Source: Candidatus Melainabacteria bacterium (lineage in GTDB: Bacteria; Cyanobacteriota; Vampirovibrionia; Obscuribacterales; Obscuribacteraceae). From it: a stretch of DNA of 60,328 nucleotides. The notes beneath the pieces were generated by a model, which was not told the origin of the DNA, made no database searches, and saw only the letters and a program-made list of their open reading frames with translations. Positions 34,006 through 42,476 of this stretch are shown here, piece by piece. Position numbers and translations under genes: made by a program. Within the stretch, counting starts at the first letter, position 1; every line of letters begins with the position of its first letter. The stretch is from the NCBI GenBank assembly GCA_003153555.1, contig PLZS01000041.1, positions 1 through 60,328 of the forward strand, read 5' to 3'.

Positions 34006-34095
34006 CCTCTTCGAAATATGTTCTAAAGAGATCGGCTTTGCACTGTTGAGATTCCTTGACAGCATCGAAAGCGATGACCAAGTAGATGAGCAAGT

Positions 34096-34893
34096 ATGTT
34101 TAACCTTTCACGCGTTGTCTTGTATTTTTTGATTCTTGTCGGGATGTTCTTACATTGTCCGTCAGATGCGCAGACAAGCAGTGATCAGACTGCAGCACCG
34201 CCTGGTCAACAAACGGAAGACTCTAGAAAACCGTTGTTGCCCTTGAAGAATCCTAAGGTTGCCACTCCCCCTGCAACGCCGACATCACAGCCAGCTTCTA
34301 ACCCGTCTAAAAACTCTCCTAATCCTGCGGCAAAGCCTGTTCCTATGCCCTCTTCTCTTGCGGAAGAAGGCTCTCAGGGAGTTCCCAACCTTCTAATTAT
34401 CGTTGCCGTCGGAGTTGGCACTTATTACTTGATTGCTTTTACGCATTTCATCTTCAACGAAGTTGGACGTGGAAGTATCACATTTGCTGGCTTCGAGCAA
34501 GAATGGGCTGACCCAACTTACAAAATTATTCGATTTATGATCATCGCTTTTGCGTTGGTCTTGATGTTTCCTTACTTGCGAACGGTCGAGAAGTTGCTCA
34601 TTGAAGCTGCCAAAGCAACGGAGAATGTGCGAACTGAGCCAGCCCCTTTTGTATTTGTCACAAGCTTGGATGACTTTTTTGTTTCTCATCAGATCAATGC
34701 GTACACATCGACTCCGCATTCGATGGCGCAGATTTATGCAGACTTGCATAAAAATATTTTGGATAAGTTCAACGAAGCCGGTGTAGAAATCATGTCACCG
34801 CATTACACATCCTTGCGAGATGGAAACGAAGATGCTTTACCGGCTAAATATCGCGGAGAAAACCCAGCACGCAAGCCATTCCCATTGCATTAG
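34096..34893 (+). CDS. MscS-family protein lacking the pore helix and beta domain
   Basis: Seen: 265 aa. Signal peptide ~1-25; a Pro-rich segment; TM ~96-118 (VPNLLIIVAVGVGTYYLIAF); TM ~147-160 (IIRFMIIAFALVLMFPYL). Directly after FPYL (residue 161) the protein jumps to RTVEKLLIEAAKATENVR then APFVFVTSLDDFFVSHQINA and FNEAGVEIMSPHYTSLRDGN, which are hallmark sequences of the MscS C-terminal domain. In full-length relatives the pore-lining TM3 and beta domain (roughly 110 residues) lie between these points. The frame is uninterrupted, so this is a clean in-frame deletion. It should not form a normal channel; it could be a dominant subunit of another MscS or a dying gene. Convergent with the RT, 2 bp apart. 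Confidence 0.72.
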   Translation: MFNLSRVVLYFLILVGMFLHCPSDAQTSSDQTAAPPGQQTEDSRKPLLPLKNPKVATPPATPTSQPASNPSKNSPNPAAKPVPMPSSLAEEGSQGVPNLLIIVAVGVGTYYLIAFTHFIFNEVGRGSITFAGFEQEWADPTYKIIRFMIIAFALVLMFPYLRTVEKLLIEAAKATENVRTEPAPFVFVTSLDDFFVSHQINAYTSTPHSMAQIYADLHKNILDKFNEAGVEIMSPHYTSLRDGNEDALPAKYRGENPARKPFPLH

Positions 34894-34895
34894 AA

Positions 34896-35741
34896 CTAAT
34901 CGCCTAAATCGGAACCTGAGGCTACCATTTTTGCGAAGGCTACGTGTCCGTGGATTTTGTTTAGTGCGGACTTGGAGGTGACGCCTGTTGTTTCTTTGCG
35001 ATGAATCATTGCTCTGACCCGGCGGCGTTCTCTGCGCGGTAAGTTGACTCGCTCGTTAACGACGAGTCCAGTGACTGTTTGTTGGGATGTTTTACGTGCG
35101 ACTCTTAGTTTTTTTTCGTTGACCTTGAAGCCTTCTGAGGTGATGATGCTGCAGATTGTATCGATCTCTTTTCTGGTTAGAAGTCCTGAGCCTGAGACGG
35201 TTATGTCATCGCAGTAGCGCGTGTAACTCCAATCTCTTGCTTTGCAGAATTCGGAGAGCCGTTCATCAAGACTCTTGCAAATCAAATTCGCTAGGTCTGG
35301 AGAGGTAGGTGCACCTTGAGGAAGAAGCTCATGATGCGTGCAGAGTCTGCTCAAGTAGCCAGCAAATTTTTGGGCGAAACCCAATGATTCGAATAAGGTG
35401 TTGACGCGACCTACGCTTATCGAAGGAAAAAAGTCTTCGATGTCTGCATTCAAGACGAAGTCTTTGCCCACGTGAGGTCGAGCATTGTCAACGATGCATT
35501 TGCCAACTCGATAGCCGGTGCATGATTCGTGCAAAGGGACTGATCTCAAAAGATTGTGCGCGATCCATTTTTGAATGCGCTTCAATTCCTTAGAAGGAGC
35601 CGAGATGTGACGCTGTCCGCCGGACTTCTTGGGAATGGAAAACCGTTTATATAGATAATCGGCTCTAAAGATATATTTGCTAAGTTCAAATTCCGAGATT
35701 CCCAATTCGTTCGCGAGACTGACTTTGGTGTCTAGGGTCAT
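34896..35741 (-). CDS. retron-type reverse transcriptase
   Basis: Seen: 281 aa. RT motifs: RHISAPSKELKRIQKWI (RT2), LNADIEDFFPSI with catalytic Asp100, LPQGAPTSP (141-148), YTRYCDD with Asp178/Asp179 (YCDD rather than the usual YADD), and KKLRVARKTSQQTVTGLVVN. Retron hallmarks are present: NAxxH as NARPH (86-90) and the VTG triplet (223-225), which in known retron RTs contact their ncRNA. Slightly short for the family (usually ~300-320). No intron maturase domain. GAGAG 9 nt before the ATG is a ribosome-binding site. The candidate ncRNA lies 35-211 nt upstream, and Ku and LigD precede it on the same strand. No effector gene is fused or clearly linked. Role: production of msDNA, likely phage defence (inference). 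Confidence 0.9.
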   Translation of the reverse strand: MTLDTKVSLANELGISEFELSKYIFRADYLYKRFSIPKKSGGQRHISAPSKELKRIQKWIAHNLLRSVPLHESCTGYRVGKCIVDNARPHVGKDFVLNADIEDFFPSISVGRVNTLFESLGFAQKFAGYLSRLCTHHELLPQGAPTSPDLANLICKSLDERLSEFCKARDWSYTRYCDDITVSGSGLLTRKEIDTICSIITSEGFKVNEKKLRVARKTSQQTVTGLVVNERVNLPRRERRRVRAMIHRKETTGVTSKSALNKIHGHVAFAKMVASGSDLGD

Positions 35742-35775
35742 TTAGGATATCTCTCGTATGTATTGAAGTGGAGTT

Positions 35776-35952
35776 TGGATATCTCTGCTATGGATACGAT
35801 CTGTAGGAAGTCGTAGCTAAAACGAGATACACGAAATGGACAGGTTCTGCGCTTGCGCATATCCTGTAATTTCGAGTTCGGAATGAGATGCCTTTGGAAT
35901 GATGGTTGACGAATCATCAACCGTTACCGCCCGCGCGGTCCAGAGATATCCA
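35776..35952 (-). ncRNA. candidate retron msr-msd RNA
   Basis: Seen on the RT strand: a1 TGGATATCTCTG (35952-35941) and a2 CAGAGATATCCA (35787-35776) are perfectly complementary over 12 bp, with four more pairs outside a 2x2 internal loop. Between them, in order: a short hairpin ACCGC-GCGG-GCGGT, a hairpin GGTTGA-7nt-TCAACC, and a long stem from CGAAAT/ATTTCG through ACAGG/CCTGT to TGCGC/GCGCA (about 35873-35831). A further TACGA/TCGTA stem follows. Position, size (177 nt), flanking complementarity, msr-like small hairpins then one long msd-like hairpin all match retron ncRNAs. The branching G probably lies just after a1. Boundaries of msr and msd are not resolved. Confidence 0.65.
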
Positions 35953-36113
35953 TTCCCCTTCAGTGATGGATGCGATACCACCGATGATGATTACGTCGGT
36001 TGGTGCATACATATCTAAAGCACGGTGAAACCAAAGTCAACAGAGACTTTCGTTCCTTAGACAATTATCCTGATTGGTATATAGAGCTGTTCTTTCGCGC
36101 ATATCAAATCGCG

Positions 36114-38417
36114 TCATTTACGAGATATTGAGTTCAAAAGCACTTGCAGATCGCGCTTCTGACCGAAGAGGTCTGACCATATATCCCCTGTATCCGCAAG
36201 GCGCTCTATTAGGTTGTGTATCGTATAGCTTGTGGCAGAAACGGTCGCTAGCTCATCCCAAGACACCGGGGTTGATACCGAAGCTTCGGACGTAGCGCGC
36301 GGCGTGTAGGCTGCAGCGACGGCTTTACCTCGTGCATTGGGACTATGGTCGATGAGGATTTTGCCGCTGTTCTTAGCCACTGTAGGTATCTGAGTTAAGC
36401 CATCTTTGTCCTGTGCGATTAAAAAGCGCCCGATGGTTTCCGCCATATTTCGCACGATGTCGAATTCTAAATTGCGGATAATCGGAATCATTATGTGCAA
36501 ACCAGTACGCCCCGACGTCTTGACGCTCGCAGTCAGTGACATCGACTCGCAGATTTCACGCAACTTGAAGGCCACTTCACAGACCTTTTTGAAGTCTTCG
36601 CTGCTGATCGATGGATTTTTGGCACCACGGCCGCCCGTATGGAAGTCCAGATCGAAGACTATGTAGTCCGGGTAATTGAGCAAATAGTGCGAATCACAAG
36701 TGCTCAAATGTTCTAGGTCAGGCGCCAATTCAATGCGCGAGGGCATGCAATGAAATTCCACTACAGAGTGCTGTGCGAAATAAAGAAGAGCGGCTAAGTT
36801 ATTGCAGACTACATGTTCCACAGGCTCTTCAGACAAGTCCTCTGTTGTGACTACGACAGTGTCGACGAATTCGGGCAACGAGTAACTCCAATGCTTTTGA
36901 TAGAAGTGCTTTTTATGCACACCATCTGTGGCTCTTATGCACGTGAGGGGACGATTGGTTAACTGCGGCAGAATGAACGGAGCAAGCTTGGTTAAGAAAA
37001 CAAGATAGTCTCGCTTGGTAATTTCTGGAGACGTTTCGGTTTTTGGCCAGAAGAGTCGGTTTAAGTGCGTCAGCTTCAATTTCTCTCCATATAGGAGAAG
37101 TTCAAACGTTTCTTCTTTCCCTGAAAGTTGTCCTAATACTTTCGCTACCTCGCTGTCATCGGCAATTTTTTTCGCTGTGTCTTTTATGGCAGCAGTAACT
37201 TCGCGAACTTGTTCGACGCGTGCTGAGGCTGTTTCGGAAACGGCTAAATTCGCATCAGATACTTGAGAATAAATTGAATCGACTGGTTCACAGGGTTCGA
37301 GTTCGGAAACTCCTGCATCCGCATTGTCCGTTTTCGATCCAACAGTTTCCGACAATGATCGAATGTGCGGCACTGTCGTAATTGGCAATTGTTGTCGCAC
37401 CTCTAATGGTGCCTTATCATCCCGAAATCTCAGAAACACCGGTGTTCTGAGGTGGCGGTCTCTCGTCCAATCCATAAACTTCGCTTCTATGACAATTTCA
37501 GGTTGAATCCAGACAACCTGTTTTTTCTCATCCGGTCGTTTTTGAAACGGACATTTAGCTATTTGGAGAGGCAGCATTTTACGAGTTGTTTGACTGAGCA
37601 ATCGTTCGTCGAATCCTGTGCCGACACTTCCGCAATAAATGAAATGTCCTTGATCATCATACTGACCTAAAAGCAAGGCACCAAAACTGGTGCCCCGTGA
37701 TCCCTGACCGGCTGTAAAGCCACCGATCACGAATTCATCTGTTTGTTGAGCCTTTATCTTTAACCACGACGGTGACCGTCTTCCACTTTCATAGAGACTG
37801 TCTAATCGCTTTGCCACTATTCCCTCGAAACCATGATCCACGCATGTTTCGTAGGCCAGGTGCGCATCAGAATCAAAGTGTTGCAAGATCTGTACTTGCG
37901 GATGCGAGCCTATTAGCGCCTTCAAAATCAGCTTGCGCTCTCGCAGCGGAACAGATAACAAACTAACATTGCCCGCATAGAGAATATCGAAAACAAAATA
38001 GAACACAGGCACATTCTTTTCCGCGCGCTCAACGTCAATGTCTTTAGCAAGATTCATGCGTTGCTGAAGTTGTTGAAACGAAGGTTGCCCTAGATCATTC
38101 AACGCGATAATTTCGCCGTCGAGAATAACATCGACAGGGCACAATTTACTTAGAGTGGCGGACAACACAGGGTATTGAGACGTTATGTCCAATCCCCTTC
38201 TCGAAAGCAACGTCGTCTTCTCTGCCCGGATGAATGAAATACCGCGAATCCCATCCATTTTTGGCTCGCAGATCCAATCAGAATGTGTGAAAGGATCTTT
38301 TGTTGGACTTGCCAACATCGGAGATAAGCTCGTTGGAAATGGTGCTACTTTAGCGCCCTTGAAACCGCTAAGATCAAGCTCGAGCGTTTTTGGCGTTTTC
38401 TTGTCTGAAGATGCCAA
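36114..38417 (-). CDS. ligD: NHEJ DNA ligase/polymerase LigD (ligase + polymerase domains)
   Basis: Seen: 767 aa. Ligase domain ~25-340: adenylation Lys53 in CEPKMDGIRG, LDGEIIALND, FVFDILY, FEGIVAKRLDS, WLKIKAQQTDEFVIGG, and OB fold to ~340. A ~90-residue linker follows. Polymerase/primase domain ~440-740: DYIVFDLDFH (D589, D591 metal ligands), KTSGRTGLHIMIP, LIDHSPNARGKAVAAAYTPR. No phosphoesterase domain. Role: fills and seals double-strand breaks with Ku. Ku lies 91 bp upstream on the same strand. Domain order ligase-then-polymerase resembles the Pseudomonas type without its PE module. Confidence 0.93.
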   Translation of the reverse strand: MASSDKKTPKTLELDLSGFKGAKVAPFPTSLSPMLASPTKDPFTHSDWICEPKMDGIRGISFIRAEKTTLLSRRGLDITSQYPVLSATLSKLCPVDVILDGEIIALNDLGQPSFQQLQQRMNLAKDIDVERAEKNVPVFYFVFDILYAGNVSLLSVPLRERKLILKALIGSHPQVQILQHFDSDAHLAYETCVDHGFEGIVAKRLDSLYESGRRSPSWLKIKAQQTDEFVIGGFTAGQGSRGTSFGALLLGQYDDQGHFIYCGSVGTGFDERLLSQTTRKMLPLQIAKCPFQKRPDEKKQVVWIQPEIVIEAKFMDWTRDRHLRTPVFLRFRDDKAPLEVRQQLPITTVPHIRSLSETVGSKTDNADAGVSELEPCEPVDSIYSQVSDANLAVSETASARVEQVREVTAAIKDTAKKIADDSEVAKVLGQLSGKEETFELLLYGEKLKLTHLNRLFWPKTETSPEITKRDYLVFLTKLAPFILPQLTNRPLTCIRATDGVHKKHFYQKHWSYSLPEFVDTVVVTTEDLSEEPVEHVVCNNLAALLYFAQHSVVEFHCMPSRIELAPDLEHLSTCDSHYLLNYPDYIVFDLDFHTGGRGAKNPSISSEDFKKVCEVAFKLREICESMSLTASVKTSGRTGLHIMIPIIRNLEFDIVRNMAETIGRFLIAQDKDGLTQIPTVAKNSGKILIDHSPNARGKAVAAAYTPRATSEASVSTPVSWDELATVSATSYTIHNLIERLADTGDIWSDLFGQKRDLQVLLNSISRK

Positions 38418-38508
38418 CGACTAACGACTCCTTTTGCTCGGTGCCGCTCAGACCAGTTCTCATCGCGGCGTTTCGCCGTAGTGCAAGCCAGTGTTTATGA
38501 GACACTCA

Positions 38509-39357
38509 CTAGCCAGCGGCAGCCTTCTTTTTGCTCGATGACTTTCCGGCAGCTGCAGCAACTGCTGGTTGCTTGGCCGCTTCTTTCTGAGCCTTCATAG
38601 CTTCCATACTTGCCTTCAAAGCATCCATCAAATCGACCACATTGCTGGTTGGAGCGGCTGGTGCCTCGACAACTTCCTTCCCTTCCAGTTTGGCTTCAAT
38701 GGTGGTGAGCAGCGCTTCTCTGTAATTATCTTTCAGCTGAGAAGGATCAAAATCGTTGGTCATAAGATCAATCAAGCTGTTTGCCATAGCCATTTCTTTA
38801 TCAGACAGCTGAACGTCAGGCATCGGTGTGCCACGTTGGACCCGAATCTCATCCGGATACAGTAGAGTGTTCAGCATGAGTGTGCCGTCGAGCAATCTGA
38901 GCGCGCATAACCGCTGTTTGCTTCGCAAGGCGATGCTGGCAACAGCCACCACATCCTTCTCCTTCATCGCTTTCATAAAAAGTGCAAAAGGCTTCTTCGC
39001 TGCCTGATCAGGCTCGATGTAATAATTTTTGTCGTAATAAATGGGATCGATCTCTTCTTGCTTGATGAATGAAGTAACTTCGACTACGTTCTTGTTAGGC
39101 ACAGGAAGTTTTTCGAGGTCTTCTTTGGTGATTACGACATACTGATCTTTCCCGTATTCATAACCCTTTTCGATTTCATCGTACTCAATTTTTCGGTCGC
39201 AAGCAGGGCAGAACATCTGCTGTTTAATTCGACCTTTGCAGTCTCTGTGCAGTTGATTAAACGAGATATCTTTGTTCTCGGTTGCTGAGTACAACTTGAT
39301 TGGGATGCTAACCATTCCAAACGTGATGACGCCCGTCCAAATTGCTCTTGCTGCCAT
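38509..39357 (-). CDS. ku: Ku, DNA end-binding protein of NHEJ
   Basis: Seen: 282 aa. Opens ARAIWTGVITFGMVSIPIKL, the classic bacterial Ku start. Then NQLHRDC.GRIKQQMFCPAC with a CxxC, EKGYEYGKDQYVVITKEDLE, FALFMKAM, VAVASIALRSKQRLCALR and ALKASMEAMK. The C-terminus is Ala/Lys-rich (SSSKKKAAAG), as in Ku proteins that recruit LigD. Length normal. First gene of the Ku-LigD pair; the 177-bp gap upstream shows no gene. Confidence 0.95.
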   Translation of the reverse strand: MAARAIWTGVITFGMVSIPIKLYSATENKDISFNQLHRDCKGRIKQQMFCPACDRKIEYDEIEKGYEYGKDQYVVITKEDLEKLPVPNKNVVEVTSFIKQEEIDPIYYDKNYYIEPDQAAKKPFALFMKAMKEKDVVAVASIALRSKQRLCALRLLDGTLMLNTLLYPDEIRVQRGTPMPDVQLSDKEMAMANSLIDLMTNDFDPSQLKDNYREALLTTIEAKLEGKEVVEAPAAPTSNVVDLMDALKASMEAMKAQKEAAKQPAVAAAAGKSSSKKKAAAG

Positions 39358-39534
39358 AACCTCTACCTTCGTTGGGGATGAATATCATACCTGGGTCGCT
39401 TAGATATTCTTCCCGCCTTTTATGGATATCACTCATATGGATGACGGACATACATATGAATGGGCGGCTAGTGTTTGGCATTTGAGCACTGAATTTGGTG
39501 TGAACAATCTTTCGCTCGCACCACCGAGTCAAAT

Positions 39535-40515
39535 TTATAATGCAGCTAAACAGTCGATCATTGTAGTTAAGCTGCTATCGTTCGGATCCAAATACAACTC
39601 GTTAGCTTGCGCAACTGCTTGTCGTGCCTCTTCGATTTCAAAAGTGGCAGCGTGAATGCGAGCCAAAGATGACCATGCTTCAACGTGTTCAGGGTTGATG
39701 GAGATCAACTTGCGGAGCAAAAATTTCGCTTCAGTTATTTGTCCGTCTTTTGTATACGCCGTTGCCAGATTTAGATAAGGCCATTCGAAGTCTGGATAAT
39801 CTTTCATCAAACGTCCGAAAATTTCTTTGCATTTTGGCAAATCACCTTTAGCCATGGCGTGATAGCCATTTATGTTTTCCGCTTCGACCTCAAGTGACAC
39901 CTGTGCATGTGGCACTTTCGTTTTTAGATATTTGTGCGATTCCTCGGCAGTGGGTGAATTAGACGGTGCCAGTTGCTGAGCCCGTTTAAGGGCTTCTTGC
40001 GATTGTCCTATCCAACCATTTTGCTTGTACTGTTTTCCAAGCTTTAAGTAGTCTTCTGCAGTCAAACCATCTGGAATTATCGTGCGTGCAATCAGACGAG
40101 GCAACACTGAGATGTCGCTGGTCGTATTTTCTTCTGAATTTTCAGAAGTTGTAGTGGTTTTTTTGTTGCGTAGCACCTCCGAAAACTTTGAAGCACTACT
40201 GGCTATGTTCCAAATCCCCTTTACGATGGGCACCACAATCGACACGGAAAGGTCTAGTGTGCATAACCCCAACCAGACTAAAAAGTACTGCGCTTTGTTC
40301 AGTTTATATGCGGAAATATCGGCTCCGGAGCGATTGGACCACATCAGGATGAACTGTCGTCCTTGAGCTGAACGACCTGCTACTGCTTTAGTGGATGCTT
40401 TTAGTGCGAGCCGGAGCCAACCAAGAAGAAAATATTGTACGGCTAGAAAAAAATACTCGTCAGCACTTAAATTTCTCGGAATTTTTTTTGGTGGGATGTT
40501 TCTGCTGGCTAACAC
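39535..40515 (-). CDS. membrane-anchored TPR protein
   Basis: Seen: 326 aa from GTG 40515 behind AAAGGAAC. The N-terminal half has one hydrophobic segment (~79-100, YFLVWLGLCTLDLSVSIVVPIV); the C-terminal half has TPRs: AEDYLKLGKQYKQNGWIGQS then QEALKRAQQLAP, GYHAMAKGDLPKCKEIFGRL, and WPYLNLATAYTKDGQITEAK. The N-terminal ADEYFFLAVQYFLLGWLRLAL also looks like a TPR-type helix pair. Probably a scaffold at the inner membrane. Single gene, divergent from 40760. Confidence 0.72.
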   Translation of the reverse strand: MLASRNIPPKKIPRNLSADEYFFLAVQYFLLGWLRLALKASTKAVAGRSAQGRQFILMWSNRSGADISAYKLNKAQYFLVWLGLCTLDLSVSIVVPIVKGIWNIASSASKFSEVLRNKKTTTTSENSEENTTSDISVLPRLIARTIIPDGLTAEDYLKLGKQYKQNGWIGQSQEALKRAQQLAPSNSPTAEESHKYLKTKVPHAQVSLEVEAENINGYHAMAKGDLPKCKEIFGRLMKDYPDFEWPYLNLATAYTKDGQITEAKFLLRKLISINPEHVEAWSSLARIHAATFEIEEARQAVAQANELYLDPNDSSLTTMIDCLAAL

Positions 40516-40759
40516 AATTGTTCCTTTTGTCGTTTACTGATGTTTGATTTCTTCGCTCTATCTTTACAACTCATCCTAGCTCCAGATAACAGCCGATACC
40601 GACTTTTTTCGATCGTCTTAATAGTGTCAAGACCCCAGGTGCTTCAGAGCAGACTTCCGTCGTGAATATGGCTCTTTTAGGTACCAAATAATCACAGACT
40701 GCTGCCAGCATAGTTCAACAGGCAATCCCGATTTACGGGCTGTTGCATTGAGGCTCGGG

Positions 40760-42235
40760 ATGACCACTACTAGGAACCTTGAAATTGCTCCTCCTAATAA
40801 GCCTTCGGATAATTCATCGAAGGCGCCCGGCGACGGCGTTGAGCCACTTTCAGTCAAATTTCCCACGACGACTGAAGAGAGAGATTCCTGGAAAACTGAT
40901 CTAGCCAGCATGCACGCAAGCAACAAAGGAACGGCGGATTCGGTTCTGCCCCCCTTTTCGCTGACCTTAAATGAACGATCAACTCAACCTGCGGGTGTTG
41001 ACGACAAAACAGACCGTCCTGCAAAGACTGGTCGCGGCGGTGACGGAACCCCCAGCGGGTTGTCCAACTCTGTGCTGGACCAATTAGGCAAACTCCAAGA
41101 GGCAGAGCGAGGGCTTGGCGATGAAAAAGGCGGATCCGCAGACCACAGTGATGAGGACAAAAAGGCAGACACAGGTAGAGCTGCACATGGAGAGGCTAAC
41201 GTCCATTCCCACGAATTTCACGCGGAAGTGGCTCAGAAAAACGACGAGCTAGAGGATGAGCATTTAACCGAACGCATAAGCAGTAAATTCGGTGATTCAC
41301 TAGTAGCCCTAACACCCTCTAGCGATGATTCCGACTTGATGGTCCGAGCACTGAGTGGAGATGTAGTCGCGCCACATCAGGTTTCCATTTTTGAGTTAAA
41401 AGTGAGAAAGGAAACTGACGGCCGCGTTGTGCTCACTGCGCCCGCTGGTGATAAAGGTCGCGCCCAGGATGTTGCTGTGGTGCAGGACCATGGCAAGCCG
41501 GTGAGTGCAATGGAATTAGGTAAGTATTTGCGACCAGATGGAACGATCTTGATTGGCGAGCGGGGGCAAGTGCTTAGACCCGGAGAAGAATTAGAAGCTA
41601 AATCTTTTACCAAAACAGACGGCAAAACTGGATCGGATTTTGAGTCGACGGAGAAATCTTTAGTGAACGAAAACAAAGACCAGGAGCTGATTGCAATGAC
41701 CGCTCTGGATGTTATTGATGGACGCAACGCCAGCATTCTTATTCCAGAAAGTGATCTCATTGCGGCAAGCGACTTGACTGCTGAAAGTGACCTTTCCTAC
41801 TCCAGAAACAATCCTCTAAATATGAACCCGATGAATCTGGATCCACTAGATCCAGAGATGCATCGCACCAAAATCGCCAAAGATTTGAACTTTGAATCAC
41901 GATTACAAAATAACAACGCTTCAGATCAGATTCGATCTCTCGAAGTTGCCAGCGCTCAAAGCGACACGCCAGAACATCGATCTATTAAGACTCGACTGGG
42001 AGAGACATTCCGGTCGATTGCACTTCGTAATCTTAATGATGTGAAAAAATGGCCGTTGATTGCAGAGTTGAATAATTACTCTGTCTCTGCAAATGACAAA
42101 GGAGAGCCAATAGCCGTTTTACAAAAGGGCACTACGCTGTTGCTGCCTAATGCATCTGAAATCGAAGATTTCCAAGCCAGGCAAGTGGCATTAAGGTGTC
42201 TTCCATCATCGGCCTTAGCGCCTGCGCCGGTCTAA
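40760..42235 (+). CDS. hydrophilic protein with a C-terminal LysM-like domain
   Basis: Seen: 491 aa from ATG 40760 (a TTG at 40748 is in frame). Residues 1-170 are low-complexity and charged. A middle region ~170-300 shows strands (VSIFELKVRKETDGRVVLTA, YLRPDGTILIGERGQVL). The last ~75 residues read LGETFRSIALRNLNDVKKWP then LIAELN and IAVLQKGTTLLLP, the GDT...IA......W..I...N....L..G..L.LP pattern of LysM, which binds peptidoglycan or chitin. No signal peptide. The 244 bp upstream hold no gene. Confidence 0.62.
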   Translation: MTTTRNLEIAPPNKPSDNSSKAPGDGVEPLSVKFPTTTEERDSWKTDLASMHASNKGTADSVLPPFSLTLNERSTQPAGVDDKTDRPAKTGRGGDGTPSGLSNSVLDQLGKLQEAERGLGDEKGGSADHSDEDKKADTGRAAHGEANVHSHEFHAEVAQKNDELEDEHLTERISSKFGDSLVALTPSSDDSDLMVRALSGDVVAPHQVSIFELKVRKETDGRVVLTAPAGDKGRAQDVAVVQDHGKPVSAMELGKYLRPDGTILIGERGQVLRPGEELEAKSFTKTDGKTGSDFESTEKSLVNENKDQELIAMTALDVIDGRNASILIPESDLIAASDLTAESDLSYSRNNPLNMNPMNLDPLDPEMHRTKIAKDLNFESRLQNNNASDQIRSLEVASAQSDTPEHRSIKTRLGETFRSIALRNLNDVKKWPLIAELNNYSVSANDKGEPIAVLQKGTTLLLPNASEIEDFQARQVALRCLPSSALAPAPV

Positions 42236-42248
42236 AACCTGAATGGTC

Positions 42249-42270
42249 AAGAGGAGTAACGTCACCTCTT
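42249..42270 (+). terminator. weak hairpin after the LysM-like gene
   Basis: Seen: AAGAGG (42249-42254) and CCTCTT (42265-42270) around a 10-nt loop. No T-run follows, so termination strength is doubtful. Confidence 0.25.
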
Positions 42271-42317
42271 ATTGATATTTGATATACGATGAGTAGTTTT
42301 TTACGAACTTGTGATCT

Positions 42318-42433
42318 GCGGTATCCTGACTACCAGCATAAGCTGGATGCCGCTTAGGATTACAAATTTTGACGTCCAGCACACCCAGTTTAAGTCGATT
42401 CAAGGCTTGATCGAATCGGCATTGTAAGCCGAT
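42318..42433 (+). promoter_or_regulatory. two hairpins in the leader of the dehydrogenase gene
   Basis: Seen: a bulged stem with GCGG (42318) pairing CCGC (42350-42353), AT/AT, an 8-nt bulge, then CCAGC-ATAA-GCTGG (42333-42346). Separately, ATCGGC (42415-42420) pairs GCCGAT (42428-42433). Both lie in the 241-bp gap before 42477. They could be leader RNA structure or operator sites. No known riboswitch recognised. Confidence 0.3.
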
Positions 42434-42476
42434 ATACTGATAACCGTAAAATGTCAGATATTTTAAGAGCGCCTTT

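Noticed and set aside
34896..35741. Group II intron or diversity-generating retroelement as identity of the RT
   Set aside because: No maturase/X or endonuclease domain, no intron boundary structure, and no template/variable repeat pair seen nearby; NAxxH and VTG point to retrons.
35738..35920. Small minus-strand frame inside the retron ncRNA region
   Set aside because: It spans the a2 arm and long hairpin, has no protein-like features, and the structural signals explain the segment better.
39422..39655. Plus-strand frame beginning MDITHMDDGHTYEWAAS
   Set aside because: It runs into the antisense of the TPR gene at 39535 and loses protein-like character; no clear ribosome-binding site.
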